Positions 1 through 14,330 are shown, counted from the first letter of the stretch. The stretch is 64,000 bases of DNA from Oscillospiraceae bacterium (GCA_021771715.1 JAETOO010000019.1:18192-82191), one strand, 5' to 3'. A program made the numbers and translations. The notes: a model not told the origin generated them from the letters alone.

Positions 1-2
1 CT

Positions 3-380
3 TTCCCTGTAACGACACAAGCGATCGAAAGGACATTGGTCGATAAAGTATTCGCTCTCTGCGACTACTACATCGAAGGAAAAGTTGAACACCACTCCAG
101 GCATTTATACGACATACATAGAATTTTAGAAAATATCACCATCCCTGCTTCACTGCCAGACCTGATCCAGGAAGTACGTACACTGCGTGCGCCGCTTCCC
201 ATTTGCCCTTCTGCAGTTGAAGGTGTGAAAATCCGTGAGCTTCTTGAAGAAATCATTTCAAAAGCTGTGTATAAGGAAGATTACGAAAAAATCACAAAAA
301 ATCTTTTATTCTCACCGCTGTCCTATGAAAAAGCAATATCCAGCATCCAGCGTTTAATTGATGGCCAGTACTTTGAATAG
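3..380 (+). CDS. Nucleotidyl transferase AbiEii/AbiGii toxin family protein, C-terminal part (5' end outside window)
   Basis: Frame is open upstream of the listed TTG to the window edge; translation (FPVTTQAIERTLVDKVFALCDYYIEGKVEHHSRHLYDIHRIL...) resembles the C-terminal part of AbiEii-type nucleotidyltransferases. Confidence 0.65.
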   Translation, partial: FPVTTQAIERTLVDKVFALCDYYIEGKVEHHSRHLYDIHRILENITIPASLPDLIQEVRTLRAPLPICPSAVEGVKIRELLEEIISKAVYKEDYEKITKNLLFSPLSYEKAISSIQRLIDGQYFE

Positions 381-391
381 GAGAACCACCT

Positions 392-450
392 AAAAAGACT
401 AATATGCTCCAGAGTGAATCAAACACCGATGCATATCAGTCTTCTTTTTT
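392..450 (+). terminator. Rho-independent terminator
   Basis: Inverted repeat aagactaatatgc ... gcatatcagtctt followed by cttttttg. Confidence 0.6.
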
Positions 451-462
451 GTTTTCTTACAT

Positions 463-834
463 TCAGTTCGCACCGACCACAAAGAGTGCCGCCATCAACC
501 CGGTCATATCGCTGACATACTCGATCATCTTCGTCAGCTCTCTGTTACGCGGATTCTGTTTCAGCTCCTTCAGCCGCTCCTTCAACGCATCCCGCTCAAA
601 CGCAGAGAAATATTGACTCAGATTTTTTGTCTCCCATAGGATCGCAAGGAGCGCCGCATCGTGCACGGACAGCTCTCCGTCCGCCGCAATCGCCGACTTG
701 AGTCTGCGGACTACCGCCTCCTTCTCGTCTCTTTCGGGAACGTAGAGCACCTTTCCGCCGAACAGGCCGCCCTCGGCCGGCTTGGCCGCGCCCGCCTCCA
801 CCAGGACCGAGCACCCGCAATCCTTCTGCGCCAC
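463..834 (-). CDS. Hypothetical protein (123 aa), coupled to upstream XRE regulator
   Basis: ORF directly abutting the HTH gene; no family recognised with certainty. Confidence 0.55.
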   Translation of the reverse strand: MAQKDCGCSVLVEAGAAKPAEGGLFGGKVLYVPERDEKEAVVRRLKSAIAADGELSVHDAALLAILWETKNLSQYFSAFERDALKERLKELKQNPRNRELTKMIEYVSDMTGLMAALFVVGAN

Positions 835-1416
835 TCACAGCCGCCTGAATATCCACAGCATCAAAGCCGAGACAGCCAGACCGATCAGCCCGGCCGCCAC
901 TCCGTAGAGCAGCTTCTGGTAAGGGCGCTTGCCCTCCTCCCTCGCTTTCTCGATCTCATCCAGCCTCTGCCCCTCTGTGAAGGCCACGATCTCCCGGTAC
1001 GTCTGGATGTCGAACTTCTTTTTCCACTTCTCCACTCTGCCCGCATACCAGAAGCTGACGCCGGCGATCACCACCCATATGGTAATCCCCACATTGTCCA
1101 GGTAGTGCAGCAGAGGGATCGGTGTGAGGATCGTCGCGAGCAGCAGCACCGTAAAAATATTGCTGACTGTCTGGAACTGCTGTCTGTCCTCCTGTTTGAT
1201 CTCTTCCTTCATCTTCTCCACATCTCCTTTGATCAGAATGTCGATGGAGACCCCGAAGACTTCACTCAGTCGAAGCAGACTGCTGATATCCGGATAATTC
1301 TTGTCATTCTCCCAGTTGGAGATCGTCTGCCTGGAGACGTAAATTTTCTCCGCCAGCACTTCCCGGGAGAGTCCCAGCTCACCCCGATACTTCCTAATCT
1401 GTTTTCCGAGTTCCAT
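835..1416 (-). CDS. XRE-family HTH regulator with C-terminal transmembrane segments
   Basis: MELGKQIRKYRGELGLSREVLAEKIYVSRQTISNWENDKNYPDISSLLRLSEVFGVSIDILIKGD HTH followed by two hydrophobic segments; internal ATG preferred. Confidence 0.85.
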   Translation of the reverse strand: MELGKQIRKYRGELGLSREVLAEKIYVSRQTISNWENDKNYPDISSLLRLSEVFGVSIDILIKGDVEKMKEEIKQEDRQQFQTVSNIFTVLLLATILTPIPLLHYLDNVGITIWVVIAGVSFWYAGRVEKWKKKFDIQTYREIVAFTEGQRLDEIEKAREEGKRPYQKLLYGVAAGLIGLAVSALMLWIFRRL

Positions 1417-1502
1417 CTTACCACGGCTCCTTTCCACCACAGACTACTCAAATTCCTGCGGATTGTCTATCAAACGTCTTTGACTTTGCCGGATTTTGGG
1501 GG

Positions 1503-1520
1503 TGTCAAAACGTTTTGACA
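1503..1520. promoter_or_regulatory. Perfect 18-bp palindrome TGTCAAAACGTTTTGACA upstream of the XRE gene, candidate operator
   Basis: Direct reading; both halves are exact reverse complements. Confidence 0.5.
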
Positions 1521-1662
1521 TGCATTTTTCTACAAAAATAACATCAAAAAGACACCGTGACCCATCCGAACCACGATGCCTCTCTCCACAGGTGCCGCAG
1601 GCAGACCGCAGCCGCGCTTCGCCTGCAGCACCTTTTTTATCTGTATATCCTCTCTCTTTGCG

Positions 1663-2073
1663 TCATCTCTCTGCCAGCTGCTGCCGCACAATCGACTTTT
1701 TCAGCGCGAGCTCCGCGCGGGACATATCGATGCGCGGGTCGTGTGCCTGCAGACGGCGCTCGGCGCGCTGCTCGGCCTCTTTCGCGCGGTTGATATCGAT
1801 CTCATCCGGCCACTCGGCCACCTCCGCCATCATCGTGATCTTATCCGGGAGGATCTCGATGAAGCCCGCGTGCACCGCGGCCTCCTTCAGTTCTCCCTCG
1901 AGATGGATCTTCACGATCCCCGGCTCGATGATCATCGTCATCGGGATGTGGCGCCGGTAGATGCCCACCTGGCCCTCCGTCGTGTTCAGCTCCAGCATAG
2001 ATGCCTTTCCTGACCAGAAAACGCGGTCAGGCGTGATAATTTCCAGATCAAAAAATTTTCCCTCGTCCGCCAT
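1663..2073 (-). CDS. atpC: F0F1 ATP synthase subunit epsilon
   Basis: Epsilon-type sequence (FDLEIITPDRVFWSGKASMLELNTTEGQVGIYRRHIPMT), operon position. Confidence 0.95.
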   Translation of the reverse strand: MADEGKFFDLEIITPDRVFWSGKASMLELNTTEGQVGIYRRHIPMTMIIEPGIVKIHLEGELKEAAVHAGFIEILPDKITMMAEVAEWPDEIDINRAKEAEQRAERRLQAHDPRIDMSRAELALKKSIVRQQLAER

Positions 2074-2109
2074 ACGTTTTCACCCTTTCTATAGCTGCGA
2101 GTCTCCCTC

Positions 2110-3516
<1,407 letters not shown>

Positions 3517-3525
3517 TTAAATAAC

Positions 3526-4383
3526 TTACTGTATCGCATTTGCCCCCGCAATGATCTCGGTCAGCTCCTGCGTGATGGAGCCCTGGCGCGCCCGGTTGTA
3601 CTGCAGCGTCAGGTGGTCGATCATCTCCTGCGCATTGCTCGTCGCAGAGTCCATCGCCTGCATTCTCGCTCCGTTCTCGCTGGCCACTGCCTCGACCAGT
3701 GCACCGTACAAAATGCTTGTCATATATTTCGGAATAATAACCTCCAGCGCTTCCTCTTCCTCAGGCTCGTAGTTCATCAGGCTGTTCTCTCTCGCCGCCT
3801 GAATGTCACCCTCATCGACCTCCACCGGAAGCAGCTTCAGGAACTTCGGCTCATGGACCACCGTGTTCCGGAAGTACGTGTATGCCAGGTAGATCTCGCC
3901 GATCTCCCCCGCCGCATATTTGCGAAGGACCTCCTCGCAGATTTCCTTCGCGTCCTGGAACATCGGATTCTCGATGACCTCACTGTAGTCCTGAGCTATC
4001 TCGTAGCCTCTGTGCTGGAGAAATTCTTTTCCTTTATTTCCCACCGTATACAAGAGCAGATCCGACGGCTCAAACCCGGAGCCCGTGATCAGCTTGATGA
4101 CGTTGGCATTGTATCCGCCGGCAAGACCGCGGTTCGACGTCAATACAATAACCGCCTTTTTGCCGGACTGCTGCGGCTTCAAATACGGATGGTCGATTGT
4201 TCCGGATTTGGCCAGCATGGAAGTCACCGTCTCGTACATCTTGTCAAAGTACGGCTTGGAGCGTTCCGCGCGCGCCTTCGTCTTCTGCAGCTTGACCGTG
4301 GAGACGAGCTTCATCGCATTTGTGATCTGCTGCGTGCTCGCGATACTGCTGCGGCGGCGCTTTATGTCTCTCATTGAGGCCAT
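3526..4383 (-). CDS. atpG: F0F1 ATP synthase subunit gamma
   Basis: MASMRDIKRRRSSIASTQQITNAMKLVSTVKLQKTKARAE and C-terminal ITQELTEIIAGANAI. Confidence 0.97.
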   Translation of the reverse strand: MASMRDIKRRRSSIASTQQITNAMKLVSTVKLQKTKARAERSKPYFDKMYETVTSMLAKSGTIDHPYLKPQQSGKKAVIVLTSNRGLAGGYNANVIKLITGSGFEPSDLLLYTVGNKGKEFLQHRGYEIAQDYSEVIENPMFQDAKEICEEVLRKYAAGEIGEIYLAYTYFRNTVVHEPKFLKLLPVEVDEGDIQAARENSLMNYEPEEEEALEVIIPKYMTSILYGALVEAVASENGARMQAMDSATSNAQEMIDHLTLQYNRARQGSITQELTEIIAGANAIQ

Positions 4384-4410
4384 AAACTACCATCCTTTCT
4401 GTCACAATCC

Positions 4411-6472
<2,062 letters not shown>

Positions 6473-6485
<13 letters not shown>

Positions 6486-6991
6486 GTCTGATCACCTATC
6501 TCCTTTAATGTATCGTCAATTAACGAATCCTGGATCTCGATATCGATCTTCTCACTGACTACCTTCTGGGCTACCATCGAAGCGACCGTGATGATCTCCT
6601 TCTTGATCTCATCCTGTGCCCGCTTCATCTCGAGCTCCGCCTGATGGTTCGCGCGCTCAATGATGCCGCTCGCCTCCACCCTGGCATGTTCAATGATCTT
6701 CGCCTCGTTCTCGAGCGCCTTTTTGCGCGCCGCGCCGAGGATCGCGTCTTCTTCCCTGTGAATGTCGCGCAGCTTCGCTTCGTACTCTTCCTTCAGCTTT
6801 GCGGCATCCTCTCTGGACTTCTCCGCGGAATCGATATCATCCTTCACCTTATCCTGACGCTTCTTCAGCATCTCGCGCGCCGGGTTGAACAGCATGTAGG
6901 ACAGAAATAAAAACATCACAAACACTGCCAGCGCCAGCAGAACCGCATCGTGCAGAAGCTGCGGGTCAAGATTAAACAAACGTGGTTCCAA
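6473..6991 (-). CDS. atpF: F0F1 ATP synthase subunit b
   Basis: N-terminal TM plus long charged helix, operon context. Confidence 0.93.
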
Positions 6992-7040
6992 GATTTCGCC
7001 TCCTTTCGCTCTGTTTTCTTTTTACGGATCTGTCACACAA

Positions 7041-8079
<1,039 letters not shown>

Positions 8080-8180
8080 ATTTCCTCCTCCTTTCCTCTA
8101 GGTTCATTTTTCGCACTTCCTCCTGGATTCAGATGAATCCCGTGCTATATAAAATCTGACAGGCAGATCCTATACCTGAG

Positions 8181-8783
8181 TTATTTCTCCGACGCCTGTT
8201 CGGCGTCCTCCTGACCCGAAGCTCCGGGAAATGGCTCCTCATTCATTTTTTGAGGTGACTCCAATTCCTGCTCTTTTTCTTCATGCTCAGAAGACCTGAA
8301 TGGTAACTCCTCATCCGTTTGTTCCGGTGTTTCCAATATCTGTCCGGCGTCTTCCTGACCTTCAGAGCCGTATGTGTCTCCCGTATCGCCCGGATTTTGA
8401 TTTTTACCTGATATCAACCGATGGACCAGCGGCTGCAGAAACGCCCCGAACTTCAAGCACAGCACGCCTCCGAACGTCGCCATCACATACCCAAGCTGAA
8501 CGTACGTGACCACACCCGCTACCGCGAGAATCATCACTGTCCGGATCAGATACGCCTTCCTCATATACTTCTCCGCGTCGTCCGGCTGCATGTCGAGCGC
8601 CCGGTCGATCGAGCGGTACATATGCGCTGCGAGCCCGACCGCAGCCGCGATGCCGATCCAAAGTCCGACCGCAAACTCCGCCGAGAATCCCGCCACAACC
8701 ACCGCGACAATCTGAATCAGAGCGCCGCAGACCACAATCCCGACGATCAGCTCCAAAAGGGTGTCATTGATCCTTCTCTTCAT
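8181..8783 (-). CDS. ATP synthase subunit I-like membrane protein with long acidic C-terminal tail
   Basis: Four hydrophobic segments, position between atpZ-like gene and atpB; start at internal ATG (MKRRINDTLLEL). Confidence 0.7.
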   Translation of the reverse strand: MKRRINDTLLELIVGIVVCGALIQIVAVVVAGFSAEFAVGLWIGIAAAVGLAAHMYRSIDRALDMQPDDAEKYMRKAYLIRTVMILAVAGVVTYVQLGYVMATFGGVLCLKFGAFLQPLVHRLISGKNQNPGDTGDTYGSEGQEDAGQILETPEQTDEELPFRSSEHEEKEQELESPQKMNEEPFPGASGQEDAEQASEK

Positions 8784-8991
8784 CCTGATCCCTCCCCTTA
8801 GGCTGCGGCAATCCCACCTGCTTCGCCAGAATCCAGGTATTCCGCGCACCCGCCATGATCCCGAGAATCACCAGCACGGCGGTCGTCGACCAGCCAAAGC
8901 GCTCATCCAGCCACATACCTACGCACACACACAGCACCAGCGGAGCCAGCATGCTGATCCCGAGCTGTGTCACCATAGAGAGAGAACGCAC
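8764..8991 (-). CDS. AtpZ/AtpI family protein
   Basis: 75 aa, two TM segments, LGISMLAPLVLCVCVGMWLDERFGWSTTAVLVILGIMAGARNTW. Confidence 0.75.
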   Translation of the reverse strand: MRSLSMVTQLGISMLAPLVLCVCVGMWLDERFGWSTTAVLVILGIMAGARNTWILAKQVGLPQPKGRDQDEEKDQ

Positions 8992-9145
8992 GATATTATT
9001 CTTCTTGATAAAAAACGCCTCCTTAACACCTGCGCCGTCAACACATACCGATCTATTTTACCCCAAATCATGGAAAAAGTACACTCCTACATATTAAATG
9101 ATTTTGCGGCTCCTGTCCACAAGATCTTGCCGGTTTTTCACGTTA

Positions 9146-9174
9146 ATTGTTTAACACTTCCGTCAGGATGTCAA
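9146..9174 (-). promoter_or_regulatory. Candidate sigma-A promoter of atp operon (TTGACA-17-AACAAT)
   Basis: Read on minus strand upstream of atpZ; -10 weak. Confidence 0.35.
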
Positions 9175-9177
9175 GCA

Positions 9178-9560
9178 GGCTTGCACGGCATGGCTTCCCA
9201 TTTTTTTTGCATGGCTGAACTTTATACTAAGCAGGACGCCATGCAAGCCGCAGGTCTACGCTCCGCTTCGGTCGGCGCTAACCGTGTGCCGCTGGCACAC
9301 AGCGCCCCGCTTGCTTCGCAAGCTATCCGCTGCTGCGCAGCTCCTGTCTGCGGCTGAATGGATCTCCGCTTCGCTTCGGTCGGTGCTAAACGAGTCCCAC
9401 TGGGACTCAGCACCGTTCCGCCCATTCAAAAATGGTAATACAGGTCTCCGCTTCGCTCCGGTCGGCGCTAAACGCGTGCCGCTGGCACGCAGCGCCCTTA
9501 GCAAGCATAGCTTGCACGGCCTGTCTTCCCATTTTTTTGCATGGCTGAACTTTTTAGTCA
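9178..9560. repeat. Composite intergenic repeat: three GC-rich hairpin units bounded by about 45-bp direct repeats
   Basis: Direct repeats gcttgcacggc.tg.cttcccatttttttgcatggctgaacttt near 9180-9231 and 9508-9556; internal units ctccgcttcg(ct)tcggtcggcgctaaacg.gt.cc.ctgg.ac.cagc.cc at 9261-9308, 9364-9415, 9446-9497. Confidence 0.8.
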
Positions 9561-10573
9561 AATTCCCGCAGGATCTCCTGGACGAGCAGAAGTGTTACCG
9601 GGCCGAGGACGACGCCCGCGGTTCCGTACAGGTAGAGGCCGACATAGACGACCACCACCATCACAAACGGATAGATACCGAGTTTGGCTCCGATCAGGCG
9701 GGGCTCGAGAAATTCCCGGGTGATATACGTCAGGAAAAAGAGCGCCGCGTAGCCCGCAGCCAGCCCATAGCTGCCGCGGAAGAGAAAGAAGACTGCCATC
9801 GGGACAAGCGCGGTGCCCGTTCCGATAAACGGCAGCGCGTCGGTCAGTCCGATCACAATACCGAGCAGAAAAAAGTACGGATTGCCCAGCAGCCACAGCC
9901 CGGCCGTGCACATCGCGATGATCACCAGGATAATGATCATCTGGGCCTTCATGTACATGCCGCCCTGCTCCCACATCCGCCCTGTAATGCTGTGAAAATG
10001 CCGGTACAACGAGTATTCCTGCAGCTTCTCCTTCATCTCATCGTAGTCCCGCATCAGCAGGATCACCGCCACGAACAGCATCAGCAGAAACAATCCCAGC
10101 TCCGCGATCTTTTTCAGATACCGCACCGAGTAATTCACGACGCCCGGTATGATGTAGACGCGGATCTGCTCGGTCGCATGGTCGATGCTCGAGTACACAA
10201 ACGCCTTCACCTGATCGACCTTGACGCCGAAATTCCGCTCGACAAACAGGCAGCACTCGTCGATGATCCCGCAGCAGCACGTATAGTACTCGTCAAAATT
10301 CAGCGCCACGCGCCGGATCTGCCCCACCAGAAGACAGTACAGATAGTAAAACAGAACCGTGCACAAGCCCAGCAGAAGCACCAGCAGAATCGAGACAATC
10401 ACAGACTTCTTCCAGTGCAGCCGCTGATACAGCCTGTCCGTCACAGGATTCAGCAAATGCACCAGAATATACGCAAGCAAAAAGGGAATCACATACGGCA
10501 GCAAATATTTCAACACGAAATACACCGCCAATGTAATTCCCGTTATCTTCAGGATCTCTTTTCCCTCTGCCAT
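9554..10573 (-). CDS. AI-2E family transporter / permease
   Basis: Polytopic ORF with GIVIGLTDALPFIGTGTALVPMAV and EPRLIGAKLGIYPFVMVVVVYVGLYLYGTAGVVLGPV. Confidence 0.85.
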   Translation of the reverse strand: MAEGKEILKITGITLAVYFVLKYLLPYVIPFLLAYILVHLLNPVTDRLYQRLHWKKSVIVSILLVLLLGLCTVLFYYLYCLLVGQIRRVALNFDEYYTCCCGIIDECCLFVERNFGVKVDQVKAFVYSSIDHATEQIRVYIIPGVVNYSVRYLKKIAELGLFLLMLFVAVILLMRDYDEMKEKLQEYSLYRHFHSITGRMWEQGGMYMKAQMIIILVIIAMCTAGLWLLGNPYFFLLGIVIGLTDALPFIGTGTALVPMAVFFLFRGSYGLAAGYAALFFLTYITREFLEPRLIGAKLGIYPFVMVVVVYVGLYLYGTAGVVLGPVTLLLVQEILREFD

Positions 10574-10812
10574 CTTCTACCGTTCCCTTCTGTCTGCAGA
10601 AAGCATGACTGCATGCTCCTTTTGCGTATCAAAACATATCCGCATCTGTATCAACAGAAATAGTATACGGTTTTTTTCCGGTCTTATTCTCAATTTGATT
10701 CCCTGATCCGATCCTACGACTCCTTTCCTGATCCGTTGTCTGATTTACTTTCCTTCAACATTCCTGATTCTCTTTCTGAACAATTTTACACACAATTTAT
10801 GTGATATAAGAA

Positions 10813-11712
10813 TCACTGTTCTTGAAAAATTTCCTTCCGCGGCTTGACCGCAAAATGCAGTTTCTTTCCGGTCACCGGATGGGCAAAGTCGAGCGATACG
10901 GCGCACAGTGCAAGCTCCTGCCCGCAGCCGTTCAGATAGCGCTCCCAATCCCGATTGTACTTCCGGTCGCCGTACAGCGGCAGCCCCGCGTGCGCCATCT
11001 GCACCCGGATCTGGTGATGACGCCCCGTTTCAAGATAAATCTCCGCCAGCACATATCTCACCGCAGGAACCTTCTTTTCTCTTTCTGCCGCCTCTTCTTT
11101 TTCCAGATTTTCTATGCTTTTAAAACTTCCGGTCTTCTCTTCCTCCACTTTCCAACTTTTCAGAATTCTGAAAGATAACCGCGCCTCCTTCGCATCCTTC
11201 TCTCCCTTGGCCGCGATGCGCGAGGTATTCGCCCTTCCATCCTTTACCAGATAGTCCGTCAGTGCCCAGACCTCCTGCGGATCATCCGTAATTTCCGCCT
11301 TCTCCGTCACACAGCAGACAGCCTGGTATACCTTTCGCATCCTCCCGTCCGTGATCTGCCGGGTCAGCCCCGCCGCCGCGCGCTTCGTCTTTGCAAAGAC
11401 GATCACTCCCTCCACCGGCTGGTCAAGACGATGTACCACACTCACTGTCTGTACCGTCTCTCCCCGTCGCTTCTGCTTTCCAGACATTTCGCCTGAATAT
11501 TTTCCGGATCTTTCCCCTGAATGTTTTCCAAACAATTCATCCCGGCATTTCTCCGTCTGTCCGTCTGCTTCCCGCGCCTCCATCTGCCGCCCTTCGGCCA
11601 GATAGTTATTCAGTATACTCACCAGATCCTTCTGCCCCAGCCGCGCGCTTTGCACCGCCAGCCCTTCCGGCTTGTGACAGACGAGGATCTCACTATCCTC
11701 ATACAAAATCAT
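10813..11712 (-). CDS. RluA family pseudouridine synthase
   Basis: VVHRLDQPVEGVIVFAKTK catalytic motif; ETGRHHQIRVQMAHAGLPLYGD; start at MILYEDSEIL. Confidence 0.9.
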   Translation of the reverse strand: MILYEDSEILVCHKPEGLAVQSARLGQKDLVSILNNYLAEGRQMEAREADGQTEKCRDELFGKHSGERSGKYSGEMSGKQKRRGETVQTVSVVHRLDQPVEGVIVFAKTKRAAAGLTRQITDGRMRKVYQAVCCVTEKAEITDDPQEVWALTDYLVKDGRANTSRIAAKGEKDAKEARLSFRILKSWKVEEEKTGSFKSIENLEKEEAAEREKKVPAVRYVLAEIYLETGRHHQIRVQMAHAGLPLYGDRKYNRDWERYLNGCGQELALCAVSLDFAHPVTGKKLHFAVKPRKEIFQEQ

Positions 11713-13312
11713 ACCGTTCCACCTTACAATGATGCTTTTTCTCTGCCCTGTCATATCCGATGCCGACCAGAAGAATCCTTTGCTGCTTACTTCCAAGGAA
11801 TCGCGCCATATAATTTTTTTCCTTGATCTGGTTGATCGCCTCCTCCGGGGAATGATCCACCTTCAGTTCCAGAATCATCCCGTCTGCCGCCGCAGGTGTC
11901 TCCGGATAGAAAATGAAATCTACAAAGCCTTTTCCGGCTTTTTCTTCCCGCTCCACCCGGTACATATCCCTTGCTGATAAATAGACCAGGTTCACCACCG
12001 CACTGAGTTCCGTCTCATGATTATAGGAGAGAATCGGCGTTTCCATATCATGTGCCAACTCCATGATCTGCTCCATTGTGCCGGTATCCCCGGCAAGTGT
12101 CGCCCGCAGCATTTTTTCCGATGCTCTGGCAAGCTGATATACATATCCCAAAGAGGATTCCTTCTTTAACATATCAGAAAACCGATCCATCAGCTCTTTG
12201 TTCGGAATAGACACCGTTCCGTTTTCATAGCTTAAAAAACCGTACACGACCATCGCCGACATAATTTCCTCTTTTGTTCGAAGACTCTGGGAGGTTGCCG
12301 CATACTCCTGGATCTTCGCTGGCACACACTGTCCGGCCGCCATCAGGGCGAGGTCATCCCGCACTGAATCCACATTATTGCGGATATAGTAAAATATTTC
12401 GTCATACGGCCCGGAGCTTGTCCAGTAATTATCCAGGCTGTTGCTGCTAAGCGCCAGCACAACAGATCGAGGATTATACAGGCGTATGCCTGATGGCGTG
12501 GCATATCCGTCATACCATCGCTTTAGCTCTTCCCTGGATACCAGAAGCGGCGGCGCCTGCACTTTGCAGTACCTCTCATAGAGCATATCCACTTCCGGAT
12601 CGGAAAAGCCAAAGTATCCGCCGAACATCCGGCTTTTTGCCATCGTGTACTCCACGAACATGTTTAGTTCAGAGCCGCTTGAGTATTTCGAGATTGGCAA
12701 AATCCCCGTCATATAGGCCAGCCGCACATAAGGGCGGTCTTTTAACAGACTCCTTAAAAAAACAAGGTACTCCTTTTTATCCGCATCCGTCACAAAATCC
12801 TGATGAAAGATAAAATCCCACTCATCCAGCACAAAGATGAACTGGATCTGCGGATGCTCCATATAAAGCGTCATAAACAGATCCCATAAGGCATCCCCCG
12901 GATCAAATTCCACATCCGGGAATTCTCTTGCAAGGTCTTTTCCCAGCCGTTTTTCGATCCGCATAATATATTGCCCGTAGGATTTGCAATCCCTTGGAAC
13001 ATCATTGAAGGAAATGTGCACTACATTATACTGATTCCGGTATTCTTCGTATGCTTTTGCATCTGCAACTGCAAGCCGGTCGAAAAGCATTCTGGAATCA
13101 CAGGCTTTCGAAAAAAATGAGGCGATCATATTTGCCATGATTGTTTTCCCGAATCTTCTCGGACGTGTCAGGCAGATATAGTTATTCCCCTCTCTTATCA
13201 GCGGAAACAGTTCTTCCAGCATATGTGATTTATCTACAAAATAAGGCTTCTTCGATTCATTTTCATACAAAGTATACGCTGTCATGCTGTTCAGGTAAAA
13301 TCCCATATCCAC
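11699..13312 (-). CDS. AAA-ATPase-like protein with C-terminal PD-(D/E)XK nuclease-type domain
   Basis: YFVDKSHMLEELFPLIREGNNYICLTRPRRFGKTIMANM (AAA-ATPase_like) and GKGFVDFIFYP...DGMILELKVDHSPEEAINQIKEKNY. Confidence 0.85.
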   Translation of the reverse strand: MDMGFYLNSMTAYTLYENESKKPYFVDKSHMLEELFPLIREGNNYICLTRPRRFGKTIMANMIASFFSKACDSRMLFDRLAVADAKAYEEYRNQYNVVHISFNDVPRDCKSYGQYIMRIEKRLGKDLAREFPDVEFDPGDALWDLFMTLYMEHPQIQFIFVLDEWDFIFHQDFVTDADKKEYLVFLRSLLKDRPYVRLAYMTGILPISKYSSGSELNMFVEYTMAKSRMFGGYFGFSDPEVDMLYERYCKVQAPPLLVSREELKRWYDGYATPSGIRLYNPRSVVLALSSNSLDNYWTSSGPYDEIFYYIRNNVDSVRDDLALMAAGQCVPAKIQEYAATSQSLRTKEEIMSAMVVYGFLSYENGTVSIPNKELMDRFSDMLKKESSLGYVYQLARASEKMLRATLAGDTGTMEQIMELAHDMETPILSYNHETELSAVVNLVYLSARDMYRVEREEKAGKGFVDFIFYPETPAAADGMILELKVDHSPEEAINQIKEKNYMARFLGSKQQRILLVGIGYDRAEKKHHCKVERYDFV

Positions 13313-13339
13313 CCCTCCATCCTTTTCATCTTCCCATGC

Positions 13340-14101
13340 CTAAACCGTCTCTTTTCCCAGGATGCCTCCCCGCTTATCATAAACCGTCTCCCCATTCGTC
13401 AGCACATAATCCTCCCCAGACAGGATTGCCCGGCAGTAGTCCTGCACGGAGGTCAGTCTGCGCCGGAAAGCCACCCCGCCGCCGAACAGCTTTGTGTTGT
13501 GAATATCCGAGCCGGCAGTCATCGGCAACCGGTGCTCGTTCGCGTAAGCAATCGCCCGGAGGTCAAATTCCGGCTTGTTGTGGCCTTTGCTCCTGGAGTT
13601 GGAGTGTGTCGCGTTGACGCCCTCGACCCCGTCCACGTACTCCGGGTACAGCCGGATCTCAGGGATATACGGCTCCTCGCGGAACGGATGGGCATGGATC
13701 ACCATGCCGCCCGCCGCATGTATGAGCTGATACTGTTCCTCAACCGTGGCGTCATGAATCTCGGGGTGCTCCGCCATCCACTCCGGGTCCACCCCGTAGA
13801 TCAGGAACTCCGTCCCCCGGTAGCCTGCCTCATATCCGAAAAAGACATCGAGATCATGCGCATCGCCGTACCGCTTCGCATCCAGATATCCCTCCGCGAA
13901 CTGCTTCGTCCACTCCCGCCACGGCAGGCTGCGGTCGACGCTCGTGTTGCCGCCCCAGTTGTGGTCCGTCACGATGATCCCCGCATACCCTGCCTCATGC
14001 GCCGCGCGCGCCATGTCGTAACCGGTCTTCTTCGCACACGCGCTCGACTGACTCGTGTGCAGATGCGTCTCATACAGATATGGATAATCCTCTATTCTCA
14101 T
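13340..14101 (-). CDS. PHP domain-containing metallohydrolase
   Basis: ETHLHTSQSSACAKKTG, VTDHNWGG, IHAHPF, GSDIH. Confidence 0.85.
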   Translation of the reverse strand: MRIEDYPYLYETHLHTSQSSACAKKTGYDMARAAHEAGYAGIIVTDHNWGGNTSVDRSLPWREWTKQFAEGYLDAKRYGDAHDLDVFFGYEAGYRGTEFLIYGVDPEWMAEHPEIHDATVEEQYQLIHAAGGMVIHAHPFREEPYIPEIRLYPEYVDGVEGVNATHSNSRSKGHNKPEFDLRAIAYANEHRLPMTAGSDIHNTKLFGGGVAFRRRLTSVQDYCRAILSGEDYVLTNGETVYDKRGGILGKETV

Positions 14102-14330
14102 TGCCAGGTTCCTTCCTTTTTTCCAATTTATTTCTTTCTGTCAGTTTTTCTGATATTCCATTTCTTGCTTTTCTACTGCCTGCTTTTCGATCATGTATCC
14201 TGTGTTTTCCGGCCACCTGCCACTTAGCCATGCTATCCTATTTTTCCTGGTACATCGGAAATTAAATAACTGGTCAGATGGCGCGGGAAAGCAGGCAAGT
14301 AATTGGTATCGTTACTTACGATATGCTATG

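Noticed and set aside
9284-10663. 459-aa plus ORF
   Set aside because: Antisense to the AI-2E family transporter and runs through the repeat element.
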